Below, in pieces: positions 42,690 to 51,770 of a stretch of 64,000 nucleotides of DNA. Both the position numbers and the translations under genes were made by a program. Under the pieces are notes generated by a model. The model had not been told where the DNA came from. It searched no databases and saw only the letters and a list, made by a program, of their open reading frames with translations. Source of the DNA: Owenweeksia hongkongensis DSM 17368 (GTDB lineage: Bacteria > Bacteroidota > Bacteroidia > Flavobacteriales > Schleiferiaceae); NCBI RefSeq assembly GCF_000236705.1, contig NC_016599.1, forward strand, positions 1,426,001 to 1,490,000, given 5' to 3'. Each line of letters opens with the position of its first letter. Positions within the stretch are counted from its first letter, which is position 1.

Positions 42690-43105
42690 ATGTATTCATT
42701 GATACCAACATTTTAATCGACTTGCTTAGCCAACGCGAACCTCACAATGTTGAAGCCTTGGAGATATTTAAACTCATGTACGATGGAAAGTGTCAAATCT
42801 CTGTTTCATCAATCACAGTTCTAAACACGGTCTACACATTGACAAACACGTACAAACTAAAAAAAGTACTGGAGTCGGTTGATCAAACTACCAAAGAGTT
42901 AAACTTCATCCCTGCATCAAAGAGCGTATTTCAAAAAGCATTTACTTCAGGTTTTCCAGACTTTGAAGACGCTGTCCAGTACTTTTCAGCGGTAGAAGCA
43001 GGAAATATTGACTACATAGTTACTAGAGATAAAAAAGGTTTCGCTCAAAGCGAAATACCGGTATTAACCCCTTACCAATTTGTAAAAAAACACCTCAAAA
43101 AATGA
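42686..43105 (+). CDS. VapC-like PIN-domain toxin
   Basis: This 139-residue PIN ribonuclease has Asp6 in VFIDTNILID, Asp95 in FPDFEDAVQYF and Asp115 in VTRDKKGF. The usual second acidic residue (Glu after strand 2) is Asn47 in the SITVLNTVY segment. That substitution appears in some Bacteroidota relatives, so activity may be retained or weak. It would cleave RNA when free of the antitoxin. It overlaps both neighbours by 4 bases, so VapB, VapC and DUF72 are translated as a unit. Confidence 0.88.
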   Translation: MNVFIDTNILIDLLSQREPHNVEALEIFKLMYDGKCQISVSSITVLNTVYTLTNTYKLKKVLESVDQTTKELNFIPASKSVFQKAFTSGFPDFEDAVQYFSAVEAGNIDYIVTRDKKGFAQSEIPVLTPYQFVKKHLKK

Positions 43106-43971
43106 AATTCGGAAAAGTAGACGACCCCTCAAAAATAGATTTCACCCTACCTCCTGACCACCCTGAAACGGCACGCGTACTGAAGGAAAAAGGTGACACA
43201 TCTTCCAAACCGGAAATATTTGTTGGATGCGCTAAGTGGAACCGTGCTGACCTTAAAGGCTTTTACCCCAGAGGTACAAAAGACGAGTTGGAATACTATT
43301 CTACCCAGTTTAATTCTATTGAGTTGAACGCTACTTTTTACCGTCCTTTTGGAGCTGATCAATTTAAAACCTGGGGCGAAAAAACTCCTGCTGATTTTAA
43401 GTTTTTCCCAAAGCTAAATCAGGAGGTGAGCCACTGGAAACGATTGAACCAAGCAGGTGACATCACTCGCATTTTGGTGGATAACGCCCTTGCACTTGAA
43501 GAAAAGCTAGGTATGCTATTTCTCCAATTACGGGATGACTTTAAGCCAAAAGACATTGCCCGCATGGAAACCTTTTTGAAGGACTTTCCGAAGGAAGCAC
43601 CCCTTGCTGTAGAAGTCCGGAATGAAGAATGGTTTAAAGAACCTGTTGCCACAGAAATTTACAACATGCTGGAAGCGTACAATGCCACCAACATAATTGT
43701 AGACACAGCCGGACGAAGGGATATGCTCCACATGCGTCTTACCACACCTTATGCTTTTGTGCGCTATGTTGGCGCCAATGTAGATTCCGATTACGACCGA
43801 CTGGATGATTGGTTGGACAAACTGGAACCGTGGATTAAGCAAGGCATCAAAGGCATTTACTTTTTTATTCACCAAAACCTGGAGCAAGCTTCTCCACTTC
43901 TGGCTGGTCATTTTATTGAAGGTTTGAATAAAAGGTTTGGGTATGATTTGAAGGTGCCGGTGAAGCCTTAA
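43102..43971 (+). CDS. DUF72 family protein
   Basis: This 289-residue TIM-barrel DUF72 protein has IFVGCAKWNRADLKGFYP near residue 40, STQFNSIELNATFYR (about 69-83) and PLAVEVRNEEWF (about 170). The family function is not settled; a nuclease role has been suggested from barrel similarity. The start overlaps the end of the PIN toxin gene by 4 bases, an unusual coupling. Confidence 0.87.
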   Translation: MKFGKVDDPSKIDFTLPPDHPETARVLKEKGDTSSKPEIFVGCAKWNRADLKGFYPRGTKDELEYYSTQFNSIELNATFYRPFGADQFKTWGEKTPADFKFFPKLNQEVSHWKRLNQAGDITRILVDNALALEEKLGMLFLQLRDDFKPKDIARMETFLKDFPKEAPLAVEVRNEEWFKEPVATEIYNMLEAYNATNIIVDTAGRRDMLHMRLTTPYAFVRYVGANVDSDYDRLDDWLDKLEPWIKQGIKGIYFFIHQNLEQASPLLAGHFIEGLNKRFGYDLKVPVKP

Positions 43972-44003
43972 AGACTTAATTTAATAAACTATGCACTCCA
44001 GAT

Positions 44004-44777
44004 TTGAATATTTATAATATAGAAACAAATAGCCCCGAATTCATTTTTCGATATTTGAGTTGGGAAAAACTCATCTCCTTTATTACCTCACAAAACCTTT
44101 ATTTACCACGACTAGATCGATTCAAGGATAATCTAGAAGGTATTACTGCTTACCAATTAGTTGAAATTTTAGCATCTCACCCTTTATTAAAACCAGATAA
44201 TCCCAATTTGACTGTTAAGCAGAGGGAGGACTCCTATCGTGTCCTTCTGCAGTCATTCAATAAATATAAACTTGAAGTCCAACAAAATCAAAAAACAACT
44301 TTTATTAGTTGCTGGATAAACTCTAACCATGAATCTGCTGGATTGTGGGATAATTATAGTGACGATGGATTTGCGATAAAATTTCGAAGGATTGATTTTG
44401 AAAAAATTGTAACGCAAGCATTAGCTGAAACTAACTCTGAGGACAATAACTTCATCGGAAGAGTTAGGTACTTTAATTTCCATGATGTTTTTGACGATGA
44501 AGCAATAATGAGCAAGGTGCCATCATTTTTCATGAAGCACATTGGATTCAAATATGAAAATGAGTACCGACTAATATTAGTAAGGCCTGACCAACGTGAT
44601 GAACAATTGAACCTTAAACTTGAATGTTTTAATCCTCCGCTTTTTGAAGTAATTGCATCACCTTACCTAACAAATAAAGAATTTGAAACTAAAGCAATTC
44701 AATTGAAAGAAATTAATAACTCAATCAAGTTAATTGAATCCGAACTAAAAATATGGATGCAACTAAGGAAATTATAA
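44004..44777 (+). CDS. DUF2971 family protein
   Basis: This 257-residue soluble protein starts at TTG 44004 (the ATG at 43991 is out of frame and soon stops). The DUF2971 features are FRYLSWEKLISFI, RLDRFKDNLEG, SCWINSNHESAGLWDNYSDD and KYENEYRLILVRP. The family has no established activity; it occurs in accessory, stress or phage-related settings. It lies 32 bases after DUF72. Confidence 0.8.
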   Translation: MNIYNIETNSPEFIFRYLSWEKLISFITSQNLYLPRLDRFKDNLEGITAYQLVEILASHPLLKPDNPNLTVKQREDSYRVLLQSFNKYKLEVQQNQKTTFISCWINSNHESAGLWDNYSDDGFAIKFRRIDFEKIVTQALAETNSEDNNFIGRVRYFNFHDVFDDEAIMSKVPSFFMKHIGFKYENEYRLILVRPDQRDEQLNLKLECFNPPLFEVIASPYLTNKEFETKAIQLKEINNSIKLIESELKIWMQLRKL

Positions 44778-45087
44778 GCGCCTTATATTATTTGACTTTA
44801 AAAACTTTAACGCTGCCCGAAAACTTTCCTATCCTACTTTCTTCCAAAGTACAGCTCCTCTGAAGCTTAAGTTCTTTGTACCCTTTGCACCGGCTGATGC
44901 CAGCGTCTCGCTCGTATCCACCGCCCCATACCTTCATTAACCAATATGTCATCTCTCTGGAGCTTTTTCGCTTTGTATTCTTTGCGCCTTGGCGACTTTG
45001 CGTGAAAACCTCCCCAGCCAAACTTTACGGCATCTGCCCTATTTACACCAACACTTTCCAGCCATAGTTTTACCTAAAAATTAAACT
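44778..45087. other. Non-coding stretch with repeat-like sequences
   Basis: No gene could be supported. A TTTGCGCC-TTGGCGACTTTGCGTG segment (44980-45004) and a 27-base block (45018-45044) look like dispersed repeats; the second has a copy at 45664-45690. The promoter of the lipoprotein gene must lie at the right end. Confidence 0.5.
45018..45044 (+). repeat. 27-bp upstream repeat, copy 1
   Basis: CCAAACTTTACGGCATCTGC begins a 27-base block found again, with one mismatch, at 45664-45690. Each copy lies 44-49 bases before the start of a secreted-protein gene. Confidence 0.75.
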
Positions 45088-45561
45088 ATGAAAATTCTAA
45101 AATCCACTGTGTTGGCCTGCGCCATTGCTTTTGCTTCATGTTCAAAAGATGATAAAGAAGATGATCAAACCAGCCAACCATCGGCCAAAGCCGGAGAAAT
45201 TACCTATACCCTAGATGGCTTAACAATTTCCGGAACGGGAGGTGGCTACAATTGGGAAGACACCACCTACTTTGTAAAACATGAAGATGGCCTCAAGCAA
45301 CTCTCCATTTATATCAATGGAAACACCGAAGGCACTTACTCTGTTGGCTCGCATACTTTTGAGCGTAATAAGGGTTTCTTCGCCTATTACCCCGATAATC
45401 AAACGGCTTATGAAGCTACTTCTGGTGAAGTGAAACTCTCCAAAATTGATGGCAAAAAAGTTACGGGTACCTTCAGCGGAACACTCACTAATTCTAAAGA
45501 CGGCAGTACTATGAAGCTTGAAAACGGGGGCTTCAATGCGGTAACAGTATCCTCCTGGTAA
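45088..45561 (+). CDS. Small lipoprotein of unknown function
   Basis: This 157-residue lipoprotein (MKILKSTVLACAIAFASCSK, Cys18) has an acidic linker after the lipobox. A beta-rich body includes TYTLDGLTISGTGGGY and KVTGTFSGTLTNSKDGST, a pattern typical of small Bacteroidota surface lipoproteins (DUF6252-like). The exact family is not certain. A terminator follows directly. Confidence 0.8.
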   Translation: MKILKSTVLACAIAFASCSKDDKEDDQTSQPSAKAGEITYTLDGLTISGTGGGYNWEDTTYFVKHEDGLKQLSIYINGNTEGTYSVGSHTFERNKGFFAYYPDNQTAYEATSGEVKLSKIDGKKVTGTFSGTLTNSKDGSTMKLENGGFNAVTVSSW

Positions 45562-45589
45562 CTAACCACCCCTTAACCAAACCTTGCTC

Positions 45590-45611
45590 AGGCCGCAGTT
45601 TCTTGCGGCCT
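45590..45611 (+). terminator. Terminator of the lipoprotein gene
   Basis: The stem AGGCCGCA / TGCGGCCT (45590-45597, 45604-45611) with a 6-base loop is followed by TTTTTG. Confidence 0.85.
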
Positions 45612-45663
45612 TTTTTGTTAAAAAATCTTTCCTTCTGGGTGATTTTCGTGGGAACACCTCCAT

Positions 45664-45690
45664 CCAAACTTTACGACATCTGCCCTATTT
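45664..45690 (+). repeat. 27-bp upstream repeat, copy 2
   Basis: This copy differs from copy 1 at one base and precedes the T9SS gene at 45739 by 48 bases. Confidence 0.75.
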
Positions 45691-45738
45691 CACCCATTGC
45701 AGAACACTTATAATTTTGACTAAAACAAAACTTATACC

Positions 45739-47325
45739 ATGACTAAAAAATTCTACTTATCATGCATACTGGGCCTGGCTACCATTTCGAGCTTTGCACA
45801 ACCAGTAACAGCCAAAACCTGGCACTATGGCAAAAGAATCAATAATGTAGACCCCTATTTTGGCGCACGTATTACTACTAATGGAGAGGTCATCGTGGCC
45901 GGTGGTGGTAATGCTACCAACTACAATTTTACGGTGGCCCGCCATGATACTGCCGGTATCTTAAAATGGAAAAAAGTGTATATCTCACGTAATCAAGGCG
46001 AAGGTAATACGGCTCTGGATGCTAATAATGATCTATTAGTAGTATCATCTTTTGCCTCAGTATTTGAACTTAACACAGATACGCTTACTACTAGCGGTGT
46101 AACTGATAAGCAGATGTTTATCGGAAAATTTTCAGGCCAAACAGGAGATAACCTTTGGATAAAAAGCCATCCTCAGGAAAAACCTAAAGCTGTGCAGTTT
46201 TTGGCTAATGGTAATATATTGTTACAAATAGCAGCCGGAGCAGGACCCTTTATTTTTGATGGAAACACAGTAACCACACTGAGCGGTGCAGGAGATATAT
46301 TTTTAGAGCTTAGTAATACGGATGGCAGTGTGGTCCATCATTTCTTTTTTGCCCAGTATACCCTCCCTGTAGCTACACCTTTTCACTTAAATTCAAATAT
46401 TCTGACCTACATGGATGCTGAAGGAGGAAGTTCCATTAGTTCTCCTCGCTATCTCGTAAAAACCAAGTATGATGTGAGTACAAGCACAGTCACACAGCGT
46501 GATTCACTTCTATTTAAATCGCAATACTATAATCTGTTCCAAAATATGAGCGATGCCGCCATGGCCTTTGATCCTGCCTCTGGCGATTTTTACTTTGGTG
46601 CGGGCGAAAAGCAAGATTACACTATTGTGGGAACGGACACCTTTGCTAAAGGCGAATATGCTTTGCTTCATTTTGATGACAATATGAATTTGCTCAAGAA
46701 ACTGGACACCAGGTTTCCCATAAACCAAATCTACATAGAGGACACCACTGTAATAAGCACGTCTATAGTAGAGAATTTGCCAAATGCTTCCTATTTGGGA
46801 ACAGACACCATATTGCCGCCTAATTACGAAGATGCACACATGATTGTACGCAGTAATCTAAGCCTTGATAACCGCAGCTATGCCTTTATGGGCACTGACA
46901 ATTGGGACACCGGCCTGGAGCTCCGCGACATTGATGTAGACAATCAGGGCAACGTATATGTATTGGGTTTTCATGGTGAAGATATTTTATTCCCACCCCA
47001 TCTTGTACCCGAAGCTAACCGCTCATGGAAACACCTCAGCGCCCTTGGAAAACTTCAATATAAAGCCAACAGTCTAATTGGTTTGAGCGAAACTAGTCTT
47101 AGTCACCCCTTTACCATTTACCCCAACCCTTCCTCCGGAGTTATTACCATAGAGCTAGAGGGTGCCTTTGACTATAGGTTGCTAAGCCTCAGTGGACAGA
47201 CATTATGCGAAGGTAAAGCGATAAATGGCGAACATATCGATATCAGTTCATTTCCTGCAGGAACCTATATTCTTCAAGCTTCACTTGACAACAGGCTGCT
47301 CGTAAAACGGCTTTTAAAACTGTAA
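45739..47325 (+). CDS. Secreted beta-propeller-like protein with T9SS sorting domain
   Basis: This 528-residue protein has a signal peptide (MTKKFYLSCILGLATISSFA), a body of repeated beta segments (for example AVQFLANGNILLQI and NQGNVYVLGFHG) suggesting a propeller, and a type A T9SS domain (FTIYPNPSSGVITIE ... LLVKRLLKL). It is probably exported and processed at the outer membrane. The substrate is unknown. Confidence 0.88.
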   Translation: MTKKFYLSCILGLATISSFAQPVTAKTWHYGKRINNVDPYFGARITTNGEVIVAGGGNATNYNFTVARHDTAGILKWKKVYISRNQGEGNTALDANNDLLVVSSFASVFELNTDTLTTSGVTDKQMFIGKFSGQTGDNLWIKSHPQEKPKAVQFLANGNILLQIAAGAGPFIFDGNTVTTLSGAGDIFLELSNTDGSVVHHFFFAQYTLPVATPFHLNSNILTYMDAEGGSSISSPRYLVKTKYDVSTSTVTQRDSLLFKSQYYNLFQNMSDAAMAFDPASGDFYFGAGEKQDYTIVGTDTFAKGEYALLHFDDNMNLLKKLDTRFPINQIYIEDTTVISTSIVENLPNASYLGTDTILPPNYEDAHMIVRSNLSLDNRSYAFMGTDNWDTGLELRDIDVDNQGNVYVLGFHGEDILFPPHLVPEANRSWKHLSALGKLQYKANSLIGLSETSLSHPFTIYPNPSSGVITIELEGAFDYRLLSLSGQTLCEGKAINGEHIDISSFPAGTYILQASLDNRLLVKRLLKL

Positions 47326-47339
47326 TGAAATATATAAGG

Positions 47340-47359
47340 AAGCGGCTCATTAGCCGCTT
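47340..47359 (+). terminator. Terminator of the T9SS gene
   Basis: AAGCGGCT (47340-47347) pairs with AGCCGCTT (47352-47359), followed by TTCTTTT. Confidence 0.85.
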
Positions 47360-47576
47360 TTCTTTTATTACTCGGTATTATATTACAGGATACATGGTTC
47401 ATGATTTACTATTTCTGTTAAAATCGCAATCATCCCAACATTTCATCAAACTCCATTCAAAGCTCAAGTGCTTAACTCTATGAGTCCCTAAATCTTTATG
47501 TCTAATCACATACACTTTAAAACTTTAGGAGGCACCAAGCTTATTCTTTACTTTCTTTGCCCCTCAATTATCTGAG

Positions 47577-48695
47577 GTGAAGGATATCCTGAAATACATA
47601 GCACAAACTCATGAGTTAAAGCAAAAAAGCAATGCCTATCGCTCGTTGAAAAACTGGCCAGAGGGCATCGACTTTTTCTCCAATGATTATCTAGGTTTTG
47701 CCAAAGATGAAGCTCTGAAAATCTCTCAAGAAGCAAAAGCTCATGGTGCCGGAGGCAGTCGCTTGATTTCAGGAAATCATTCAGCTTACACAGAAGTCGA
47801 AAGCTTTATTGCCAACCAACATTCGGTAGAATCAGCGCTTATTTTCCCCACAGGCTTTATGGCCAATTTGGGTGTTTTATCAAGCCTTCCTCAGCGAAGT
47901 AATGTTATTCTTTTTGATGAACTCTGTCACGCCTCCATCCGCGATGGAATCCGTTTGTCCAATGCTTCGGCTTATAAGTTTAAGCACAATGATTTGGATG
48001 ATTTAGCTCAAAAATTAGAGCAGTTTTCTTCCAAACACAAACACGTTTTTGTTGTCACTGAATCTGTCTTTAGCATGGATGGAGATATAGCTCCTCTGCA
48101 AGAAATCGCAAAACTCTGTGACCATGAAAACATAGGCCTAATTGTGGATGAAGCACACGCATTGGGCGTTTTCGATTTGGGCTTAGTGCATCAGCTGGGG
48201 CTTCAGCAAAAAGTACTGGCTACTATTGTTACTTTTTCCAAAGCCATGGGCTTGCATGGAGGGGCTGTTCTGGGTCCAAAACATCTAATCAATTTTTTGG
48301 TAAACCACGCCCGGTCTTTGATATACACCACTGGTCTTCCCCCGGAAAGTGTTCTTAAAATAAAGCAAGCTTATCTCCTTTTACAAAAAGAAGGTGAACA
48401 TAGGAGAATTGCCCTAAACAAGCATATTGCAAGTTTTAAAGCCCAACTTTCCGCAAAAGCACAATCCAAACTTTTGCCATCGTCCACCCCTATTCAATCT
48501 GTAGTTTTTGGAAATAATAATTCTACCAAACAAGCTGAGCAGCAACTCCTTGAAAAAGGATTTTTGGTAAAAGCCATACTTCACCCCACCGTTCCTTTGG
48601 GTACTGAGCGCATTCGTATAATTTTGCACGCTTTCAATACTGAGGCGGATGTACGTTCGCTCGCCAATACCCTAAATCAGGTTCTGGAATCATGA
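47577..48695 (+). CDS. bioF: 8-amino-7-oxononanoate synthase
   Basis: This 372-residue PLP enzyme condenses pimeloyl-ACP/CoA with alanine. Motifs are DFFSNDYLGF, GAGGSRLISGNHSAY, VDEAHALGVF and VTFSKAMGLHGG with the PLP lysine, plus TGLPPESV. GTG at 47577 is the start. It heads the biotin operon, overlapping bioD by 4 bases. An AGGAGG at 47526-47531 lies too far upstream to serve this start. Confidence 0.94.
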   Translation: MKDILKYIAQTHELKQKSNAYRSLKNWPEGIDFFSNDYLGFAKDEALKISQEAKAHGAGGSRLISGNHSAYTEVESFIANQHSVESALIFPTGFMANLGVLSSLPQRSNVILFDELCHASIRDGIRLSNASAYKFKHNDLDDLAQKLEQFSSKHKHVFVVTESVFSMDGDIAPLQEIAKLCDHENIGLIVDEAHALGVFDLGLVHQLGLQQKVLATIVTFSKAMGLHGGAVLGPKHLINFLVNHARSLIYTTGLPPESVLKIKQAYLLLQKEGEHRRIALNKHIASFKAQLSAKAQSKLLPSSTPIQSVVFGNNNSTKQAEQQLLEKGFLVKAILHPTVPLGTERIRIILHAFNTEADVRSLANTLNQVLES

Positions 48696-49315
48696 AGACA
48701 GTTTTCGTAACAGGTATTCACACCGATGCTGGAAAAACCATTGCCTCGGCCATCGTTTGCCACGCCTTGGGTTTGGATTATTGGAAACCTATTCAGAGTG
48801 GCGCCAACACTGATTCGGATACCCTTACGGTGAAAGATTTGCTCGGTGAAACGTCAACAGTTTTTCACCCCGAAGCTTATCGTTTGGAAGCTCCTCTTTC
48901 TCCTCACGCTGCCGCTAAAATTGATGACGTAGAAATCAATTTAGACAAAATTAAGAGACCAACTTCCGAACGCCTTTTGATAGAAGGTGCCGGTGGCTTG
49001 TTGGTTCCGCTTAACGCTAAAAATAGGGTCGCGGATTTGATTGAGCCGAAGGACAAAGTGATTTTAGTTTCACGCCATTATTTGGGAAGCATCAACCACA
49101 CATTACTTTCTATTGCTTATTTAAATCAGAAGGGCATTGTTCCGGGCATCCTTTTTAACGGAAGTGAAAACAAAGACACCGAAGAAGCAATTGCCAATTT
49201 TGGCGAAAGCCAAATTCTAGGGCGAATTGATGAAGCTAAAAATGTAGATAGCAATTTTGTATTTCTGCAAAGTCAAAAACTTAAAACTGCGTTGGAAAAA
49301 TGGCTGATGGACTAA
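48692..49315 (+). CDS. bioD: Dethiobiotin synthetase
   Basis: This 207-residue enzyme has the phosphate loop VTGIHTDAGKTIAS and the DAPA-carbamate/ATP region LIEGAGGLLVPLNAK. It closes the ureido ring of 7,8-diaminopelargonate using ATP and CO2. It overlaps bioF by 4 bases and bioA by 16, if the first bioA start is used. The C-terminus, ALEKWLMD, is intact. Confidence 0.94.
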   Translation: MKTVFVTGIHTDAGKTIASAIVCHALGLDYWKPIQSGANTDSDTLTVKDLLGETSTVFHPEAYRLEAPLSPHAAAKIDDVEINLDKIKRPTSERLLIEGAGGLLVPLNAKNRVADLIEPKDKVILVSRHYLGSINHTLLSIAYLNQKGIVPGILFNGSENKDTEEAIANFGESQILGRIDEAKNVDSNFVFLQSQKLKTALEKWLMD

Positions 49316-50649
49316 AGAATCTTGACCTTGACGAAATGTTGTCCAACCATGTGCTGCCCGAAAACGAAAGCAGCATTTCGGCATTGGACCAAAAACATCA
49401 GTGGCATCCCTACACACAAATGAAGGATTTTGGCAGCCACATTCCTGTGGTTGAAGCCAAAGGCTCTTCCTTGATTTTGGAAAATGGAAACACCATTATC
49501 GATGCTATTTCATCGTGGTGGGTAAACACGTACGGCCACGGCCATCCTCATATTCAAGAAGCTATTTATAAGCAAATTGGCAAATTAGACCACGTCCTTT
49601 TTGCAGGATTTACACACCCTGCTGCCATAAAATTGGCTGATAAACTTCTGCCGCTTTTACCCGGAAATTTCAGTCGCCTGTTCTTTAGTGACAACGGTTC
49701 CACTTCCGTGGAAGTAGCTATGAAAATGGCGCTTCAATATTTTTATAATAAGGGAAACAAGAAGCGCAGGGTACTCCTGGCTTTTGAAAACGCCTATCAT
49801 GGCGACACTTTTGGAGCTATGGCTACCGGAGGATTGGGAGTATTCAACAGTGCTTTTGCAGATATGCTCCCCACGGTGGTTCGCATTCCCATTCCTGAAA
49901 AAGGAAAGGAAAATGAAGCCTTAAAAGCTCTTGACCAAATTGATTTGGAAGAAGTTTGCGGGTTCATTTACGAGCCTTTGGTACAAGGTGCCGCAGGTAT
50001 GCAATTTTATGAAGCAACTGCTCTGGACCCAATTTTGAAAAAGATAAAAGATGCCGGTGCCTTCCTCATTGCTGACGAAGTGATGACGGGTTTTGGCCGA
50101 TTGGAAACGATGTTTGCCAGTGAGCAAACTAAAATAAAGCCAGACATCATGTGCCTTTCCAAAGGGCTCACAGCTGGTGTTTTGCCCATGGGGCTTACCG
50201 TTGCCACGGAAGAAGTGTATCGTGGGTTTTACGATGATGATAAATCGAAAGCGCTCATGCACGGACATTCTTTTACTGCAAATCCGGTGGGCTGTGCGGC
50301 CGCTATTGCGGGATTAGAACTTTGGGAAAGTGATGAAATTCAAGAGCAACGAAGCAGCTTAATGGCAAGGCAAAAAGCTTTCGCTGAAAAGCTAAGCGCC
50401 CACCCGATGGCGACCAATATTCGTGTTAAAGGAACTTTGCTGGCGCTGGATGTTCGCTCTGACGAAACTTCAAATTATCACCACGGACTGCGCGATGAGT
50501 TGTATGGTTACTTCATTGAAAATGGTGTCCTCATTCGTCCTTTGGGCAATGTGATTTACGTGCTTCCACCCTACACTATCACCAAAGCAGAATTGGAAAA
50601 AGTGCATCAAACCATCATCAACTGCCTGGATAAAATTCAAAAAACATGA
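49300..50649 (+). CDS. bioA: Adenosylmethionine-8-amino-7-oxononanoate aminotransferase
   Basis: This class III aminotransferase has HQWHPYTQMKDF, SSWWVNTYGHGHP, SDNGSTSVEVAMKMA, AYHGDTFGAMA, ADEVMTGFGR and the PLP lysine in LSKGLTAGVLPMGLT. It transfers the SAM amino group to the BioF product. The start at 49300 overlaps bioD by 16 bases; the Met at 49336 would remove the overlap and 12 residues and is equally possible. It overlaps the next gene by 4 bases. Confidence 0.94.
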   Translation: MADGLKNLDLDEMLSNHVLPENESSISALDQKHQWHPYTQMKDFGSHIPVVEAKGSSLILENGNTIIDAISSWWVNTYGHGHPHIQEAIYKQIGKLDHVLFAGFTHPAAIKLADKLLPLLPGNFSRLFFSDNGSTSVEVAMKMALQYFYNKGNKKRRVLLAFENAYHGDTFGAMATGGLGVFNSAFADMLPTVVRIPIPEKGKENEALKALDQIDLEEVCGFIYEPLVQGAAGMQFYEATALDPILKKIKDAGAFLIADEVMTGFGRLETMFASEQTKIKPDIMCLSKGLTAGVLPMGLTVATEEVYRGFYDDDKSKALMHGHSFTANPVGCAAAIAGLELWESDEIQEQRSSLMARQKAFAEKLSAHPMATNIRVKGTLLALDVRSDETSNYHHGLRDELYGYFIENGVLIRPLGNVIYVLPPYTITKAELEKVHQTIINCLDKIQKT

Positions 50650-51770
50650 AACCCGTTTACATTCACAACATAGGTTTTGTGGCTAACCTTGGCGGAAATG
50701 GGCAGGAGGCTTGGGAAAACTGTGTTTCCAAAAAATCATGTTTTTCAAAATTCAATGGCGAAGCTGTCGCTCAAATTAGTGATGCTAATTTTGATGAATT
50801 CAACCCTGAACATAAGGGCTACAAAAGACTGGATAGAAGCACACAACTAGCACTTTTTGCAGCTGATCAGCTCAAACAAAACTTGAATAAAGAGACCTCA
50901 ACCCTCGTGGCTATTGGTTCCTCTCGAGGAGCCACCGGTATCTGGGAAGAAGCCTATTCCTCATTTTCCAAAACAGGAAATGCAGGACTCTTGGATTCGC
51001 CATTGACCACAGCCGGCCAACTAGCCAGTAATGTGGGTGCCTATTTACAAAGTAGCAACTTTATAGATATAGATCAGAGCATCACCTGCGCCAGTGGACT
51101 TCGTGCCATAGCCGATGCCTGCGCTTGGCTCAATGCCGGATTTGTAGATCAAGCGATTGCCGGAGGTGCCGAAGCGCCTATCACCGATTTTACAATTGCA
51201 CAGATGCAGGCCTTGAAAATATTAGGTGGTGAAGGGGATTTTCCATGTAAAGCTCTGATGCCCAATTTGGATAAAAACACCATGGTGCTGGGCGAAGGTT
51301 CTGTATTATTTGACCTTTCGCTGGAACCAAAAAATGCGGTTGTAAAGATTGTAGGTGTAGGATTTGGTACTGAAACTGGAAACTCCGCAACCGGCTTATC
51401 CCCAGATGGAAAGTGTTTTCAACATTCGATGAAAATGGCCCTAAAAGCTACAGGCTGGGAAAAGCCCGATGCCATAGTAGCACACGCTCCCGGAACCATA
51501 AAGGGCGATGCCTCAGAAATGGCGGCCATTGAAAAGTTATTTGGAGAAATTCCTACCACCTCCACCAAGTTTTTATCTGGCCATTGCTTTGGAAGCTCGG
51601 GCCCGGTAAGCCTTTGGATGGCCGTACAAGTGATAAAAAACAAACAGTGGATTGCCCCGGATTGGAGCCAATCCCTTGAACCAAAAAGTATTAACAGAAT
51701 ATTGATAAATGCCGTTGGCTTTGGCGCTAATGCTGTAAGTTTGGCGGTCGAAAACAACCCTGTTTTATGA
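50646..51770 (+). CDS. Beta-ketoacyl synthase (KAS I/II type) inside the biotin operon
   Basis: This 374-residue thiolase-fold enzyme keeps the full Cys-His-His set: Cys148 in SITCASGLRAIA, His280 in AHAPGTIKGDAS and His313 in FLSGHCFGSSGP, with Lys308. It is about 35-40 residues shorter than FabF/FabB. It overlaps bioA and bioB by 4 bases each, which puts it within the biotin genes. It probably makes or extends the pimeloyl chain on ACP. It is not the Cys-His-Asn FabH type of BioZ. The substrate is inferred. Confidence 0.88.
   Translation: MKPVYIHNIGFVANLGGNGQEAWENCVSKKSCFSKFNGEAVAQISDANFDEFNPEHKGYKRLDRSTQLALFAADQLKQNLNKETSTLVAIGSSRGATGIWEEAYSSFSKTGNAGLLDSPLTTAGQLASNVGAYLQSSNFIDIDQSITCASGLRAIADACAWLNAGFVDQAIAGGAEAPITDFTIAQMQALKILGGEGDFPCKALMPNLDKNTMVLGEGSVLFDLSLEPKNAVVKIVGVGFGTETGNSATGLSPDGKCFQHSMKMALKATGWEKPDAIVAHAPGTIKGDASEMAAIEKLFGEIPTTSTKFLSGHCFGSSGPVSLWMAVQVIKNKQWIAPDWSQSLEPKSINRILINAVGFGANAVSLAVENNPVL

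Noticed and set aside
44788-45021. Minus-strand ORF beginning MAGEVFTQSRQGAKN
   Set aside because: The start is an inverted dispersed repeat (TTTGCGCCTTGGCG type); the rest has no recognised domain and only weak coding look.
50646-51770. BioZ-type (FabH-like) synthase
   Set aside because: The catalytic set is Cys-His-His with Lys308, which is KAS I/II type rather than the FabH Cys-His-Asn type.
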